Shown here piece by piece: positions 13,584 to 20,623 of a DNA stretch of 20,623 bases. The notes beneath the pieces were generated by a model, which saw nothing but the letters and a program-made list of their open reading frames with translations, did no database searches and was not told the DNA's origin. The stretch's first letter is position 1; the number at the start of each line of letters is the position of its first letter. This DNA is from a virus, in the IMG/VR virus record IMGVR_UViG_3300022931_000748, positions 1-20,623 of that record. One strand, written 5' to 3'. Made by a program: the position numbers and the translations under genes.

Positions 13584-16106
13584 TTATCCGCACTTTGATG
13601 AGCCGCATGTAAGACAAATTGCACACCCCTCTTGGTATACGACATTGGGATCTTCACAGCAATTATCAATTACGCCATTTCCAGCCTTAGTACCGTCTGC
13701 GATATATTTTTTAAGACACCTAGCTGTAACTTTTGCAAAGCTGAACAAATCGGCGTCTCTATCCTTTTGTAGCTGCTCTACCATATATTGTACTGGCACA
13801 CCGTGGCGTAATGCCAGCGATATAGTCCTCGTGAAGGCAGAGTGATTAGGGTTGTCAAACACCTTGACGATATCTTTTATAACAAACTCATCGCCGCTTG
13901 ACCCGATCGTTAAGTCGTACTTAGAATTAACAGATTTTCTAGACCTGCGACGAATCAAGCCTACGGTATACTTTCTGGGGATTTCAACATACTCAGAAAG
14001 ACCGCCGATAATCTCATATGGCTTTCCATTCATAAGCCCGACAAGTATTGTCCAGGCCTCTCCTTGTATTTTAGCTTGGTGAATATCACACTCAAGCTCT
14101 TCCGGTCTCTTAGGGGCAGACCTATATGAAACATCGTTACTTTCTCTAGGGTCTTCTTCGCTCTTGTTGTCTGAAGCTACAAGTACACCGGATCTGCTAC
14201 CATCTCTATAGACTGTAACACCCTTACATCCGGTTTCCCAACCCCGCATATACACATTCTTGACTGTGTCTACGGTTACATCCGATGGCAAATTTGTCGT
14301 ATTTGAGATTGCATGGCACACCCATTTTTGTGCGGCAGCTTGTAGATCAACTTTTGATACCCAATTAATCTCATTTGCAGTTGCGCCGGCGTATGGGCTC
14401 ATTTGTACCAGACCATCATTATCTATCGTGGCATCCTCACTGATAGTATCACCAATTACCGTGTTCATCCACTTTTTAAATCCGTGATGATATACCGTGT
14501 ATTCTTGCCACTTATCTCCAGAATCATCTATAAAATCAATTCTTGCAGTCTGATCTTGACCTGTCAATTTCTTTCTGCGCGTGTAATGAAGCATAAATGC
14601 CGGCTCAATACCGCTTGTTGTTTGTGTCAGAACAGATACTGAACCAGCTGGAGCTGTTGTCGTAATCGCTATATTTCTTCTACCATACTTTTTAGACAGC
14701 TCTTTTATTTCTGGATCTGCATCGAATATGCGCTGAATAAACTTGTGATTTTTTTCCTTACTAAAATCGTATACACCAAAAGGACCTCTTTCTTTTGCCA
14801 GTAAACAGGACGATCGATACGCGGATATAGATAAAGTCTTGTATATTTTTTCTACCATACTAATTGACTTTTTGGATCCGTACTGAATGCCAGACATTGC
14901 TAGCGCGTCACCTAATCCGGTAATACCTAGACCTGTGCGGCGACCTTTGAGGGCAACTTCTCTTACGTTAGTCCACAAATCTTTTTCTATTCTCTTAGCA
15001 GAACTAGACTCTGGATCTTGCTCTATTTTAGAAAGAATTTTATCTACCTGCTCAACCTCAAGGTCAATCATGTTATCCATAAGGCGTTGGGCCTTCGATA
15101 CAATATCTGACATCTTTTCATAATCAAAGCTGGCTTTTTCTGTAAACCCTTCTTTGACGAAGCTCGTTAAGTTTAGAAGCATTAAGCGACAGCTGTCGTA
15201 CGGAGATAATATGATTTCCCCACAAGGGTTTGTTGATACAGATCCAAAACCGTCATCAGCATAAGCATCAGACGGAGTCATATCTAACGCGGTGTCCCAA
15301 AATAGTACACCAGGTTCTGCAGAACTATGGGCTCCTTCTATGATTTGATGCCATATTTCTGACGCATTATCCATAGCACTAATTTTTGGATTTTTTGAAG
15401 TTACAGGCCACCTTAGTTCAACCTGCTTATCTTCTTTAACTGCGTTCATAAACTCGTCAGTTACACGAACAGAAATATTTGCCCCAGTTACTCTTGACAA
15501 GTCCTTTTTAATTTTAACGAAGTCTCTTATCTGCGGGTGATGAACTGATATTGTTAACATCAGTGCACCGCGGCGACCACCTTGCGCAACCTCACGACAA
15601 GAATTTGAAAAGCGGTCCATGAATACTTCTATACCGTCTGTCGTACGAGCAGCGTTAGCAGTTGTTAGTCCTCTAGGCCTTATGGTGCTAAGATCAAATC
15701 CCACACCGCCGCGGCGTTTGGCAATTTGAACCAGCTCTTGATCAGATTTTAGAATTCCGCCGTAGCTGTCTTCTGGCGCTGGAATCACAAAGCAATTGGA
15801 CAATGACTGTATTCTTGACCCATTACCAATACCTGACATTGGCGACCCTTGAGGCACTACATACTTAAAGTCCTTTAGAAGTTTGTATATCTCGTCACTA
15901 GACATAGGGTTAGGATATTTGCTTTCAATTCTTGAAAGCTCTCCAGCTATTCTTTTATGCATATCATCAGGACTTTTTTCTAAAAAAAGACCATCCTTAT
16001 TCGTAAGAAGATATTTTGTTACGATAACATTGGCAGCAAGTTCATCGCCACCGAAATATTCTAAGCATTCATCGTATGCCTGCTGATACGTAAAAGTTTC
16101 GCTCAT
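13584..16106 (-). CDS. nrdJ: adenosylcobalamin-dependent (class II) ribonucleoside-diphosphate reductase
   Basis: An 840-residue enzyme reducing ribonucleotides to deoxyribonucleotides. The redox Cys is C105 in SLSNCFV. N293, thiyl C295 and E297 lie in STNPCGEI, and a partner C306 lies eleven residues later in SCRLMLLNL, the spacing typical of NrdJ. The phosphate-binding loop is TTTAPAGSVS (482-491). The C-terminal tail CAICLTCGSSKC (828-839) carries the redox-relay or zinc cysteines. No N-terminal ATP cone is recognisable, and no NrdB-type subunit or glycyl-radical motif is present, so it is class II and needs cobalamin. The ATG at 16106 has an ideal site (GAGGAAAAGCAAC); an ATG five codons upstream has its SD-like bases too close and is less likely. 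It follows the helicase gene by 19 bases. Confidence 0.94.
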   Translation of the reverse strand: MSETFTYQQAYDECLEYFGGDELAANVIVTKYLLTNKDGLFLEKSPDDMHKRIAGELSRIESKYPNPMSSDEIYKLLKDFKYVVPQGSPMSGIGNGSRIQSLSNCFVIPAPEDSYGGILKSDQELVQIAKRRGGVGFDLSTIRPRGLTTANAARTTDGIEVFMDRFSNSCREVAQGGRRGALMLTISVHHPQIRDFVKIKKDLSRVTGANISVRVTDEFMNAVKEDKQVELRWPVTSKNPKISAMDNASEIWHQIIEGAHSSAEPGVLFWDTALDMTPSDAYADDGFGSVSTNPCGEIILSPYDSCRLMLLNLTSFVKEGFTEKASFDYEKMSDIVSKAQRLMDNMIDLEVEQVDKILSKIEQDPESSSAKRIEKDLWTNVREVALKGRRTGLGITGLGDALAMSGIQYGSKKSISMVEKIYKTLSISAYRSSCLLAKERGPFGVYDFSKEKNHKFIQRIFDADPEIKELSKKYGRRNIAITTTAPAGSVSVLTQTTSGIEPAFMLHYTRRKKLTGQDQTARIDFIDDSGDKWQEYTVYHHGFKKWMNTVIGDTISEDATIDNDGLVQMSPYAGATANEINWVSKVDLQAAAQKWVCHAISNTTNLPSDVTVDTVKNVYMRGWETGCKGVTVYRDGSRSGVLVASDNKSEEDPRESNDVSYRSAPKRPEELECDIHQAKIQGEAWTILVGLMNGKPYEIIGGLSEYVEIPRKYTVGLIRRRSRKSVNSKYDLTIGSSGDEFVIKDIVKVFDNPNHSAFTRTISLALRHGVPVQYMVEQLQKDRDADLFSFAKVTARCLKKYIADGTKAGNGVIDNCCEDPNVVYQEGCAICLTCGSSKCG

Positions 16107-16125
16107 GTTGCTTTTCCTCATTCAC

Positions 16126-17541
16126 CTATACTCTATTAATTTCTTTCCACTTCTTCTTAATTAGCTCTTTAACTTCCTTCTTTTCATCACGCTGAGCCTC
16201 TGCAAGTGATGACGCTTCGCCTTCTACCACCTTAATACTAGAACACGCTGTATCAATGTGTATAGGAAAAAGAATTCCGTCCTTGCCAGCTCTATTTTTT
16301 GCGATAAAAAGCCTACCTGAACCTGTCGCTTTTTCAGCAGGTTTTCTAGAGATAGATATCACAAGATCAGCGACCATGGCCTTACCGTAAGCTTCAGACA
16401 TATTCTCTAGACCAACAATGTCAGAATTTGCAGAATCTCTGTTTGCCTGGCTGGCGGTCCATATAGGGATACGCATTTCCATAGCAAGATTTCTTAGCTC
16501 TTCATAAATTAGCTTTAGCTCATGTCGTAATGAGTCATATTGTCTTGTTGACCTCATGATATCAGCGTAATCGATCAAAATAACAGACGGCTTAAAATTT
16601 CTGAGCGTTAATTTTTCTATATGGTTTCGTATCGTGGTAACAGAAGCTGCGCCGGTTGGGTATTCTTTGATTATTAATCTACCTAAGTCGCTATTATTCT
16701 TTTCGTAAAAGTCTTCAACCTTCTTCTTATTATCTCTAACATCCGATGACGGTATGTTACAAAGGTTAGAGTCGTATCTAATTCCAACAGCTGATTCTGT
16801 TAATTCAAAAGTATAGTGTAGCACATTCTTGCCATGTCTCATTGCGTTCGCGCCCATTTGAACTAAATAGTGAGACTTTCCTACGCCTGTATTCGCTGTT
16901 ACAACACCAATTTCACCTCTGCCAAGGCCGCCGGCCAGAATGTCTTTATGGTCAAGCTCTGGTATACCTGTTGGGCATACACGTCTGTCTATTTTTTGAA
17001 AACGAGCCTCAATATCTTCAAAGAAATCATGACCAACAGTATTTGGCATACCAATCGATATCGCTTCTTTCATTAACCCAATGACTGATTCAAAATTGCC
17101 GCCGCCTATTAGTTCAACAGATTGCTCCAGCGCTTCTTTGAACGCCTGCCTCTTGCAAAAGTCTAGAGACCTTTCTTTTACATAAGCAATATCACCAGGA
17201 TTCGGATTTTCCCTCATCCTTATCAAGTATGAAACGATTTGATCTCTTAGTATTATATCACCGTCTTCACTTAGCGATTCTTTAATAATACTAATCAACA
17301 AAGACTGAGTTGGAAAACAACGATATTGATTAAAGTATGCGAAATATTTGTCACAAAGATATTCTAGATATCTTAACTCAAAAAAATCTGGCCTCATAAC
17401 CTCGACCATCTGTGCAGACCACTTTAGATCTGTTAATAAACCTTGAAAAATCTTTTCTTGAAACGGTTTATTATACTGGGAAAATTGCCCAGAAGGCAAA
17501 TCACCTAAAATTGCTGTCTTAGTTGTTGCAGATGGGGCCAT
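16126..17541 (-). CDS. replicative DNA helicase, DnaB/gp41-type (SF4)
   Basis: A 471-residue RecA-fold hexameric helicase that unwinds the replication fork 5'-3'. Walker A is ANTGVGKS (216-223) and Walker B is VILIDYAD (320-327). The sensor/Q motif is TASQANRDS (362-370) and the arginine-finger region is AKNRAGKDG (414-422). An N-terminal helical region (about 25-165) takes the place of the DnaB N-domain, and the C-terminal tail is strongly charged (KEVKELIKKKWKE), possibly a loader or primase contact. Length is typical of DnaB and gp41. The ATG is preceded by GAGGAG and lies two bases after the exonuclease stop. No primase is visible here, so it must be elsewhere in the genome or the host's. 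In the recA-exonuclease-helicase order it is clearly part of the replisome operon. Confidence 0.94.
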   Translation of the reverse strand: MAPSATTKTAILGDLPSGQFSQYNKPFQEKIFQGLLTDLKWSAQMVEVMRPDFFELRYLEYLCDKYFAYFNQYRCFPTQSLLISIIKESLSEDGDIILRDQIVSYLIRMRENPNPGDIAYVKERSLDFCKRQAFKEALEQSVELIGGGNFESVIGLMKEAISIGMPNTVGHDFFEDIEARFQKIDRRVCPTGIPELDHKDILAGGLGRGEIGVVTANTGVGKSHYLVQMGANAMRHGKNVLHYTFELTESAVGIRYDSNLCNIPSSDVRDNKKKVEDFYEKNNSDLGRLIIKEYPTGAASVTTIRNHIEKLTLRNFKPSVILIDYADIMRSTRQYDSLRHELKLIYEELRNLAMEMRIPIWTASQANRDSANSDIVGLENMSEAYGKAMVADLVISISRKPAEKATGSGRLFIAKNRAGKDGILFPIHIDTACSSIKVVEGEASSLAEAQRDEKKEVKELIKKKWKEINRV

Positions 17542-17543
17542 TT

Positions 17544-18506
17544 CTACTTCTCTCCTCTATTTAGCGTCTTTAAAATCATAAAAAGCTTATCGTAGTCAAC
17601 ATTATCAATTTGAAGCCTCATAAGACTTTTAATAAATTCAAGCTTATTTCTTTTCGGAACAAATTCTGATATCACACCGTCTACCTTCATTGCTTGAGAT
17701 GCAGAAATATTTCTGGATCCTAAATACATTAATTTCCAGTTCTTTTTGACTACTTTTTCATACTCAATGATACTATCATATAGTTTTAACTTACGTTGTT
17801 CTCGAAGTTTTCTACATTCAGTAACTATGTCATCAATAGTGATATTGCTCTTTATAGAAAAAGCTGGAAACCTCTTTGATAAACTTTTAAATCCTGCTCC
17901 AGGGGCACCTTTTAGCCCGTCAGAAGCATCACCAACAAAGCACCTAGCAAGACAAAAATTTTGCGGATGAATACCAAATTTTTCGATAACAGAGTTTTCA
18001 TCCCATTGTTTTTTACTACCTGGTGACCATACAAGTACTCTGTCATTGATTAGCTGATAGAAGTCTTTGTCTGTCGACACTATTACACATTTATTAGACA
18101 TAAATGTATAATTCGTTAAATATGCTATGACATCATCTGCTTCACAGTCAGAGACATATACTTGCTTTATCCCTGCTTTTCTTAGCAAGGACACAAGCTG
18201 CGCTACTTGAGAATTTCTGTTCTCCACAGTGTTGGGTATATCTTCATAAAAGCGGTTTAGCTTTACTGGCTTTCTTCCACCTTTGTAGGAGCTATCAATC
18301 GCCCTTCTGCGAGGTGATCCGCCGCCTTCCCATACAACTATTAGATCAGATGGTTGATACCTCTCACAAAGCAGCTGTAGACCTTTTATAAAACCTACGA
18401 TCCCACCAACATGTTCACCATTTGCGTCTAAAGAAGGGTTGGCAGCCCAGTGTCTATAGAAAACATTAAGACCATCAACAATAAGCGTTGGTCTTGTGTT
18501 AGACAT
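17544..18506 (-). CDS. 5'-3' exonuclease / flap endonuclease (FEN/PIN family, T4 RNase H-like)
   Basis: A 320-residue metal-dependent nuclease expected to remove RNA primers and 5' flaps. Acidic active-site residues are D11 (IVDGLN), E122/D124/D125 (CEADDVIA), D146/D148 (STDKDFYQL) and D193/D196 (GDASDGLKGAPGAG). The last of these begins the helix-hairpin-helix DNA-binding part. A basic patch YKGGRK (74-79) matches the helical-arch region. Length fits T4 rnh and the exonuclease domain of Pol I. The ATG lies eight bases inside the recA ORF, with AAGGA about 13 bases upstream, so coupling to recA is likely. Because the polymerase is C-family and has no 5' nuclease domain, this gene probably performs Okazaki-fragment processing for the phage. 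Confidence 0.93.
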   Translation of the reverse strand: MSNTRPTLIVDGLNVFYRHWAANPSLDANGEHVGGIVGFIKGLQLLCERYQPSDLIVVWEGGGSPRRRAIDSSYKGGRKPVKLNRFYEDIPNTVENRNSQVAQLVSLLRKAGIKQVYVSDCEADDVIAYLTNYTFMSNKCVIVSTDKDFYQLINDRVLVWSPGSKKQWDENSVIEKFGIHPQNFCLARCFVGDASDGLKGAPGAGFKSLSKRFPAFSIKSNITIDDIVTECRKLREQRKLKLYDSIIEYEKVVKKNWKLMYLGSRNISASQAMKVDGVISEFVPKRNKLEFIKSLMRLQIDNVDYDKLFMILKTLNRGEK

Positions 18507-19692
18507 CTAAATCTTCTATTCCTTCAAGGTTTAAATCTAGTGATATAGCTCTTACTTCTTCGTACGACTCAGTATCAACAACCGCTTCGTCATTATCGCT
18601 TAACTTTCTTAACATGCAGTCTTCCAGCACTGCTTCGACATATTTGTTATACTGAGGATCTTTCCAAACCTCTCCAAAATCCGCTTTATAAAACTTTTTC
18701 TCTATTAAAACTTCACCAGTTTTTGAGTCTGTCACTATAAGATTTTTCCATGATGACGTCCCGCTTATACAGATAACTTTACCAGCAACAGTGACCTCAC
18801 CATGCTTTCTTAACTCGTCAAAAACTTGCTCATGCTCTACGATACCTTTTCCGAAATGAATTTCAAAGTTACATTCCCGAAATGGTGGAGCGACCTTGTT
18901 TTTAATAGTTTTTGCACGAACATGAATCCCGATAACTTCTTTAGCTTTGTTTGTTATTTGCTGGCCGGCGCCGAGCTTAATCCGCACTGAGGAATGAAAG
19001 GGTATAGCTTTACCTCCGGGTGTGGTGGTAGGATCCCCATACATAACGCCAATCTTAGTTCGCGTTTGATTCAAGCATATAAGCAAAACATTCTGGTTGG
19101 CTATAACTCCGGTAATTTTTCTCATTCCTTTTGAAATTGCTCTAGCCTGTAGACCAATAGAGTTTTGATCGTAGTCGCCTGTTAGCTCAGCCTTAGGACT
19201 AGTTGCAGCTACGGAGTCCCAGATTATCGTAACCGGGACATCTTTATCCATAGCTTTTGCTTTTAGTATTGTGGATTCAGCAATGGCTAAAACCTCTTCT
19301 GTACAATGCGTATCGACATAAACAAACCTCTTGCTAATATCTACACCAAGTAATGAAAGGTTTTCTACGCTCGTTGCATTCTCTGTATCAATATATACAA
19401 CAATTCCCCCAGCTGCCTGTGTTGATCTTGCAATCTGGATAGCAATATGAGACTTTCCTATTGAAGGTGGGCCAAATATTTCTACTATGCGACCTTCTGG
19501 TAATCCGCCATTCGGTCGATTAGCTATGATATAGTCTAGCTGCTTTGACCCTGTACTAATCCACCTATTTACATGAGTTGGAGACTCGTCTGTCGACAGA
19601 TTGTAGGCTACTCGAGAGCCATGCTCTTTGTTTAAAGACTTTATTAAGTCAGAGGTAAATTCATCATTAACGATATTTTTTTTCTTTGCCAT
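18499..19692 (-). CDS. recA: RecA-family recombinase (bacterial-type)
   Basis: A 397-residue strand-exchange protein. Walker A is GPPSIGKS (74-81), the catalytic Glu is E104 in DTENA, Walker B is VTIIWDS (154-160), and the L2/DNA-binding region is LNQTRTKIGVMYGDPTTTPG (207-226). The L2 region follows bacterial RecA (NQxRxKIGVMxGxPxTTxGG) more closely than T4 UvsX, so it is RecA-like although its role is that of UvsX. The C-terminal ~50 residues are acidic, as in RecA regulatory tails. The ATG has a GGAG site seven bases upstream. It follows a strong terminator, so it needs either read-through or its own promoter. It would pair with the gp32-like protein for recombination-dependent replication and repair. 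Confidence 0.94.
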   Translation of the reverse strand: MAKKKNIVNDEFTSDLIKSLNKEHGSRVAYNLSTDESPTHVNRWISTGSKQLDYIIANRPNGGLPEGRIVEIFGPPSIGKSHIAIQIARSTQAAGGIVVYIDTENATSVENLSLLGVDISKRFVYVDTHCTEEVLAIAESTILKAKAMDKDVPVTIIWDSVAATSPKAELTGDYDQNSIGLQARAISKGMRKITGVIANQNVLLICLNQTRTKIGVMYGDPTTTPGGKAIPFHSSVRIKLGAGQQITNKAKEVIGIHVRAKTIKNKVAPPFRECNFEIHFGKGIVEHEQVFDELRKHGEVTVAGKVICISGTSSWKNLIVTDSKTGEVLIEKKFYKADFGEVWKDPQYNKYVEAVLEDCMLRKLSDNDEAVVDTESYEEVRAISLDLNLEGIEDLDV

Positions 19693-19706
19693 TATAACTC
19701 CATTAG

Positions 19707-19737
19707 ATCATAGACAACTATAAGGAAAAACAGTCAT
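19707..19737 (-). promoter_or_regulatory. weak candidate promoter between the ssb terminator and recA
   Basis: The strong terminator after ssb implies a new start for recA. On the minus strand ATGACT (19732-19737) and TATGAT (19707-19712) are separated by 19 bases; each is a partial match to sigma70 -35 and -10 boxes, and the spacing is long. No T4-type late promoter (TATAAATA) is present here. Treat as a guess supported mainly by position. Confidence 0.25.
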
Positions 19738-19743
19738 GTGTTC

Positions 19744-19775
19744 AAAAAAAAGGGAGGGTTAACCCCTCCCTTTTT
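19744..19775 (-). terminator. intrinsic terminator after ssb (bidirectional hairpin)
   Basis: A perfect 12-base-pair stem (AAAAAGGGAGGG at 19747-19758 and CCCTCCCTTTTT at 19764-19775) closes a five-base loop (TTAAC). On the minus strand it reads out into a run of eight T (complement of 19744-19751), a textbook intrinsic terminator 17 bases past the ssb stop. Because the stem is A/T-flanked on both sides it could also stop plus-strand transcription. It should make ssb mRNA an abundant, separately ended transcript. Confidence 0.93.
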
Positions 19776-19791
19776 AAAAATAAGCGTAATC

Positions 19792-20601
19792 CTAGAAGTC
19801 GTCTTCTAGATCCGCGAAGGCATCATCGAGACTCTTGAACTTTGTGTCAACACTATCAGATGATTTTGTGGTAGCAGAAGATTTGCTTGTACTAGATGTG
19901 GTGGTATTACGAGATGTACCAAAACTATTTTGGACCTGTTCGTCGTCACCATTTAGCCAATCATTTACGACCTTAGTCAATACGTCGTATGACTTTTCTT
20001 CATACATATCTTCAAGTACAGGAATATTGTCGATCCACTCCTTGGCTCGCTTGTTATCTTCGCATAGCGTAGATTGCTTACCGCGAGGGCGGACTTCAGT
20101 CGTTGCCCATTGACGACCCGGAGCCTTTGTACACACGACCTTGATATCGCGGCCGTCCATCGCATCGGTGATATCACCATAGTCTTCATCCAGCATAATA
20201 TTCAATAAAGACTGATACACTGTCTTACCAAAAGACCAAATACGTACCCCTTTTTCTTCCTCACCGCGTACTACAACAGGAGCGTAATATCGAGCCTTCG
20301 GATAGAGCTTCTTCGCCAGTTCGTATGATTCCTTTGTACCTTCATCGCGCAGCTTAGTAATAAGCTCTTGAATAGGATCCGGCTTACCAAACTGATATGG
20401 TGCCAGTAGTCCGGGGTTGCTACCGATGTTATAGTAGAACCATCGTTCCGAAAACGGTAGACCGTCTTCATTTCCCGTAAATGCGATAAGTCGAACTACA
20501 GACTCTTCACCTTCTTGGGGACGCCACATCGTGTTACGTCGAGAATTTGTGCCAGAAAGCTGGCCTAGCTTCTTTCGAAGCGCATCAAAATCAATTGCCA
20601 T
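19792..20601 (-). CDS. gp32-like single-stranded DNA-binding protein
   Basis: A 269-residue protein. The core segment YYAPVVVRGEEEKGVRIWSFGKTVYQSLL (105-133) matches the T4 gp32 OB-fold region (YWANILVV...FRFGKKIWDKI). The N-terminus MAIDFDALRKKLGQLSG resembles the gp32 cooperativity element. Residues 228-253 form a Ser/Thr-rich linker, and the C-terminus is a short acidic tail (LDDAFADLEDDF), the usual binding site for replication partners. The zinc-binding Cys/His cluster of T4 gp32 is absent; the corresponding region (52-80) has no cysteine. The ATG at 20601 has an ideal GGAGG site six bases upstream. A longer form from a TTG four codons earlier is rejected. It ends at a strong terminator and is probably highly expressed from a promoter outside the window. 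Confidence 0.9.
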   Translation of the reverse strand: MAIDFDALRKKLGQLSGTNSRRNTMWRPQEGEESVVRLIAFTGNEDGLPFSERWFYYNIGSNPGLLAPYQFGKPDPIQELITKLRDEGTKESYELAKKLYPKARYYAPVVVRGEEEKGVRIWSFGKTVYQSLLNIMLDEDYGDITDAMDGRDIKVVCTKAPGRQWATTEVRPRGKQSTLCEDNKRAKEWIDNIPVLEDMYEEKSYDVLTKVVNDWLNGDDEQVQNSFGTSRNTTTSSTSKSSATTKSSDSVDTKFKSLDDAFADLEDDF

Positions 20602-20623
20602 GTTAACCTCCAATGTTTAATGT

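Noticed and set aside
16107-16121. Upstream ATG for the reductase, adding five residues
   Set aside because: Its SD-like AGGTGA touches the start codon, while the downstream ATG has GAGGAA at normal spacing.
1-20623. tRNA genes, CRISPR arrays, insertion sequences, integrase or attachment sites
   Set aside because: I looked for them by eye and saw none. Gaps between genes are all under 100 bases, leaving no room for most of these.

Overview
This window looks like a tailed bacteriophage (Caudoviricetes, probably a large myovirus-type genome). Every gene lies on the minus strand, and neighbours usually overlap or sit within about 100 bases, often with stop/start overlaps such as TAATG. The content is a phage replication and nucleotide-metabolism cluster: a gp32-like single-strand binding protein, RecA, 5'-3' exonuclease, DnaB-type helicase, DnaE-type polymerase, ribonucleotide reductase, ThyX and a relative of T4 gp42. 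No capsid or tail gene is recognisable, so the phage identification rests on this content and layout. Host is inference only: an ISC-type IscU, ThyX, B12-dependent reductase and class II glutamine synthetase would all fit an aerobic, possibly alphaproteobacterial, aquatic host.

Read in transcription order (right to left): ssb (19792-20601) ends at a strong hairpin terminator (19744-19775). Then come recA, the exonuclease and the replicative helicase (16126-19692), a class II B12-dependent ribonucleotide reductase (13584-16106), the IscU Fe-S scaffold and a ClpP-like protease (12602-13580), a class II (eukaryotic-type) glutamine synthetase (11581-12588) and a 1200-residue very acidic modular protein (7925-11527). 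After these come thyX (7204-7917), a group of small genes including a coiled-coil/membrane protein and a MazG/dCTPase-dUTPase-like pyrophosphatase (5920-7146), a J-domain protein (5135-5899), a 69-residue unknown protein, a DNA polymerase III alpha (1267-4887), a gp42-like dCMP hydroxymethylase (205-1230) and the start of a UDP-galactopyranose mutase gene running off the left edge.

The nucleotide genes form a coherent pathway. The reductase makes deoxynucleotides, the all-alpha pyrophosphatase could strip dUTP and dCTP to monophosphates, ThyX would make dTMP from dUMP, and the ThyA-fold enzyme has an Asp where thymidylate synthases carry the dUMP-selecting Asn, so it probably acts on dCMP. 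The inferred outcome is a phage genome with a modified cytosine. The adjoining sugar-nucleotide mutase raises the further, more speculative, possibility of a furanose-decorated base.

The most unusual items are the phage-borne class II glutamine synthetase, the IscU with an intact LPPVK chaperone-recognition motif together with a J-domain protein in the same gene cluster, the dCMP-type ThyA homologue next to glf, and the giant acidic protein built from three copies of one module and five acidic repeats.
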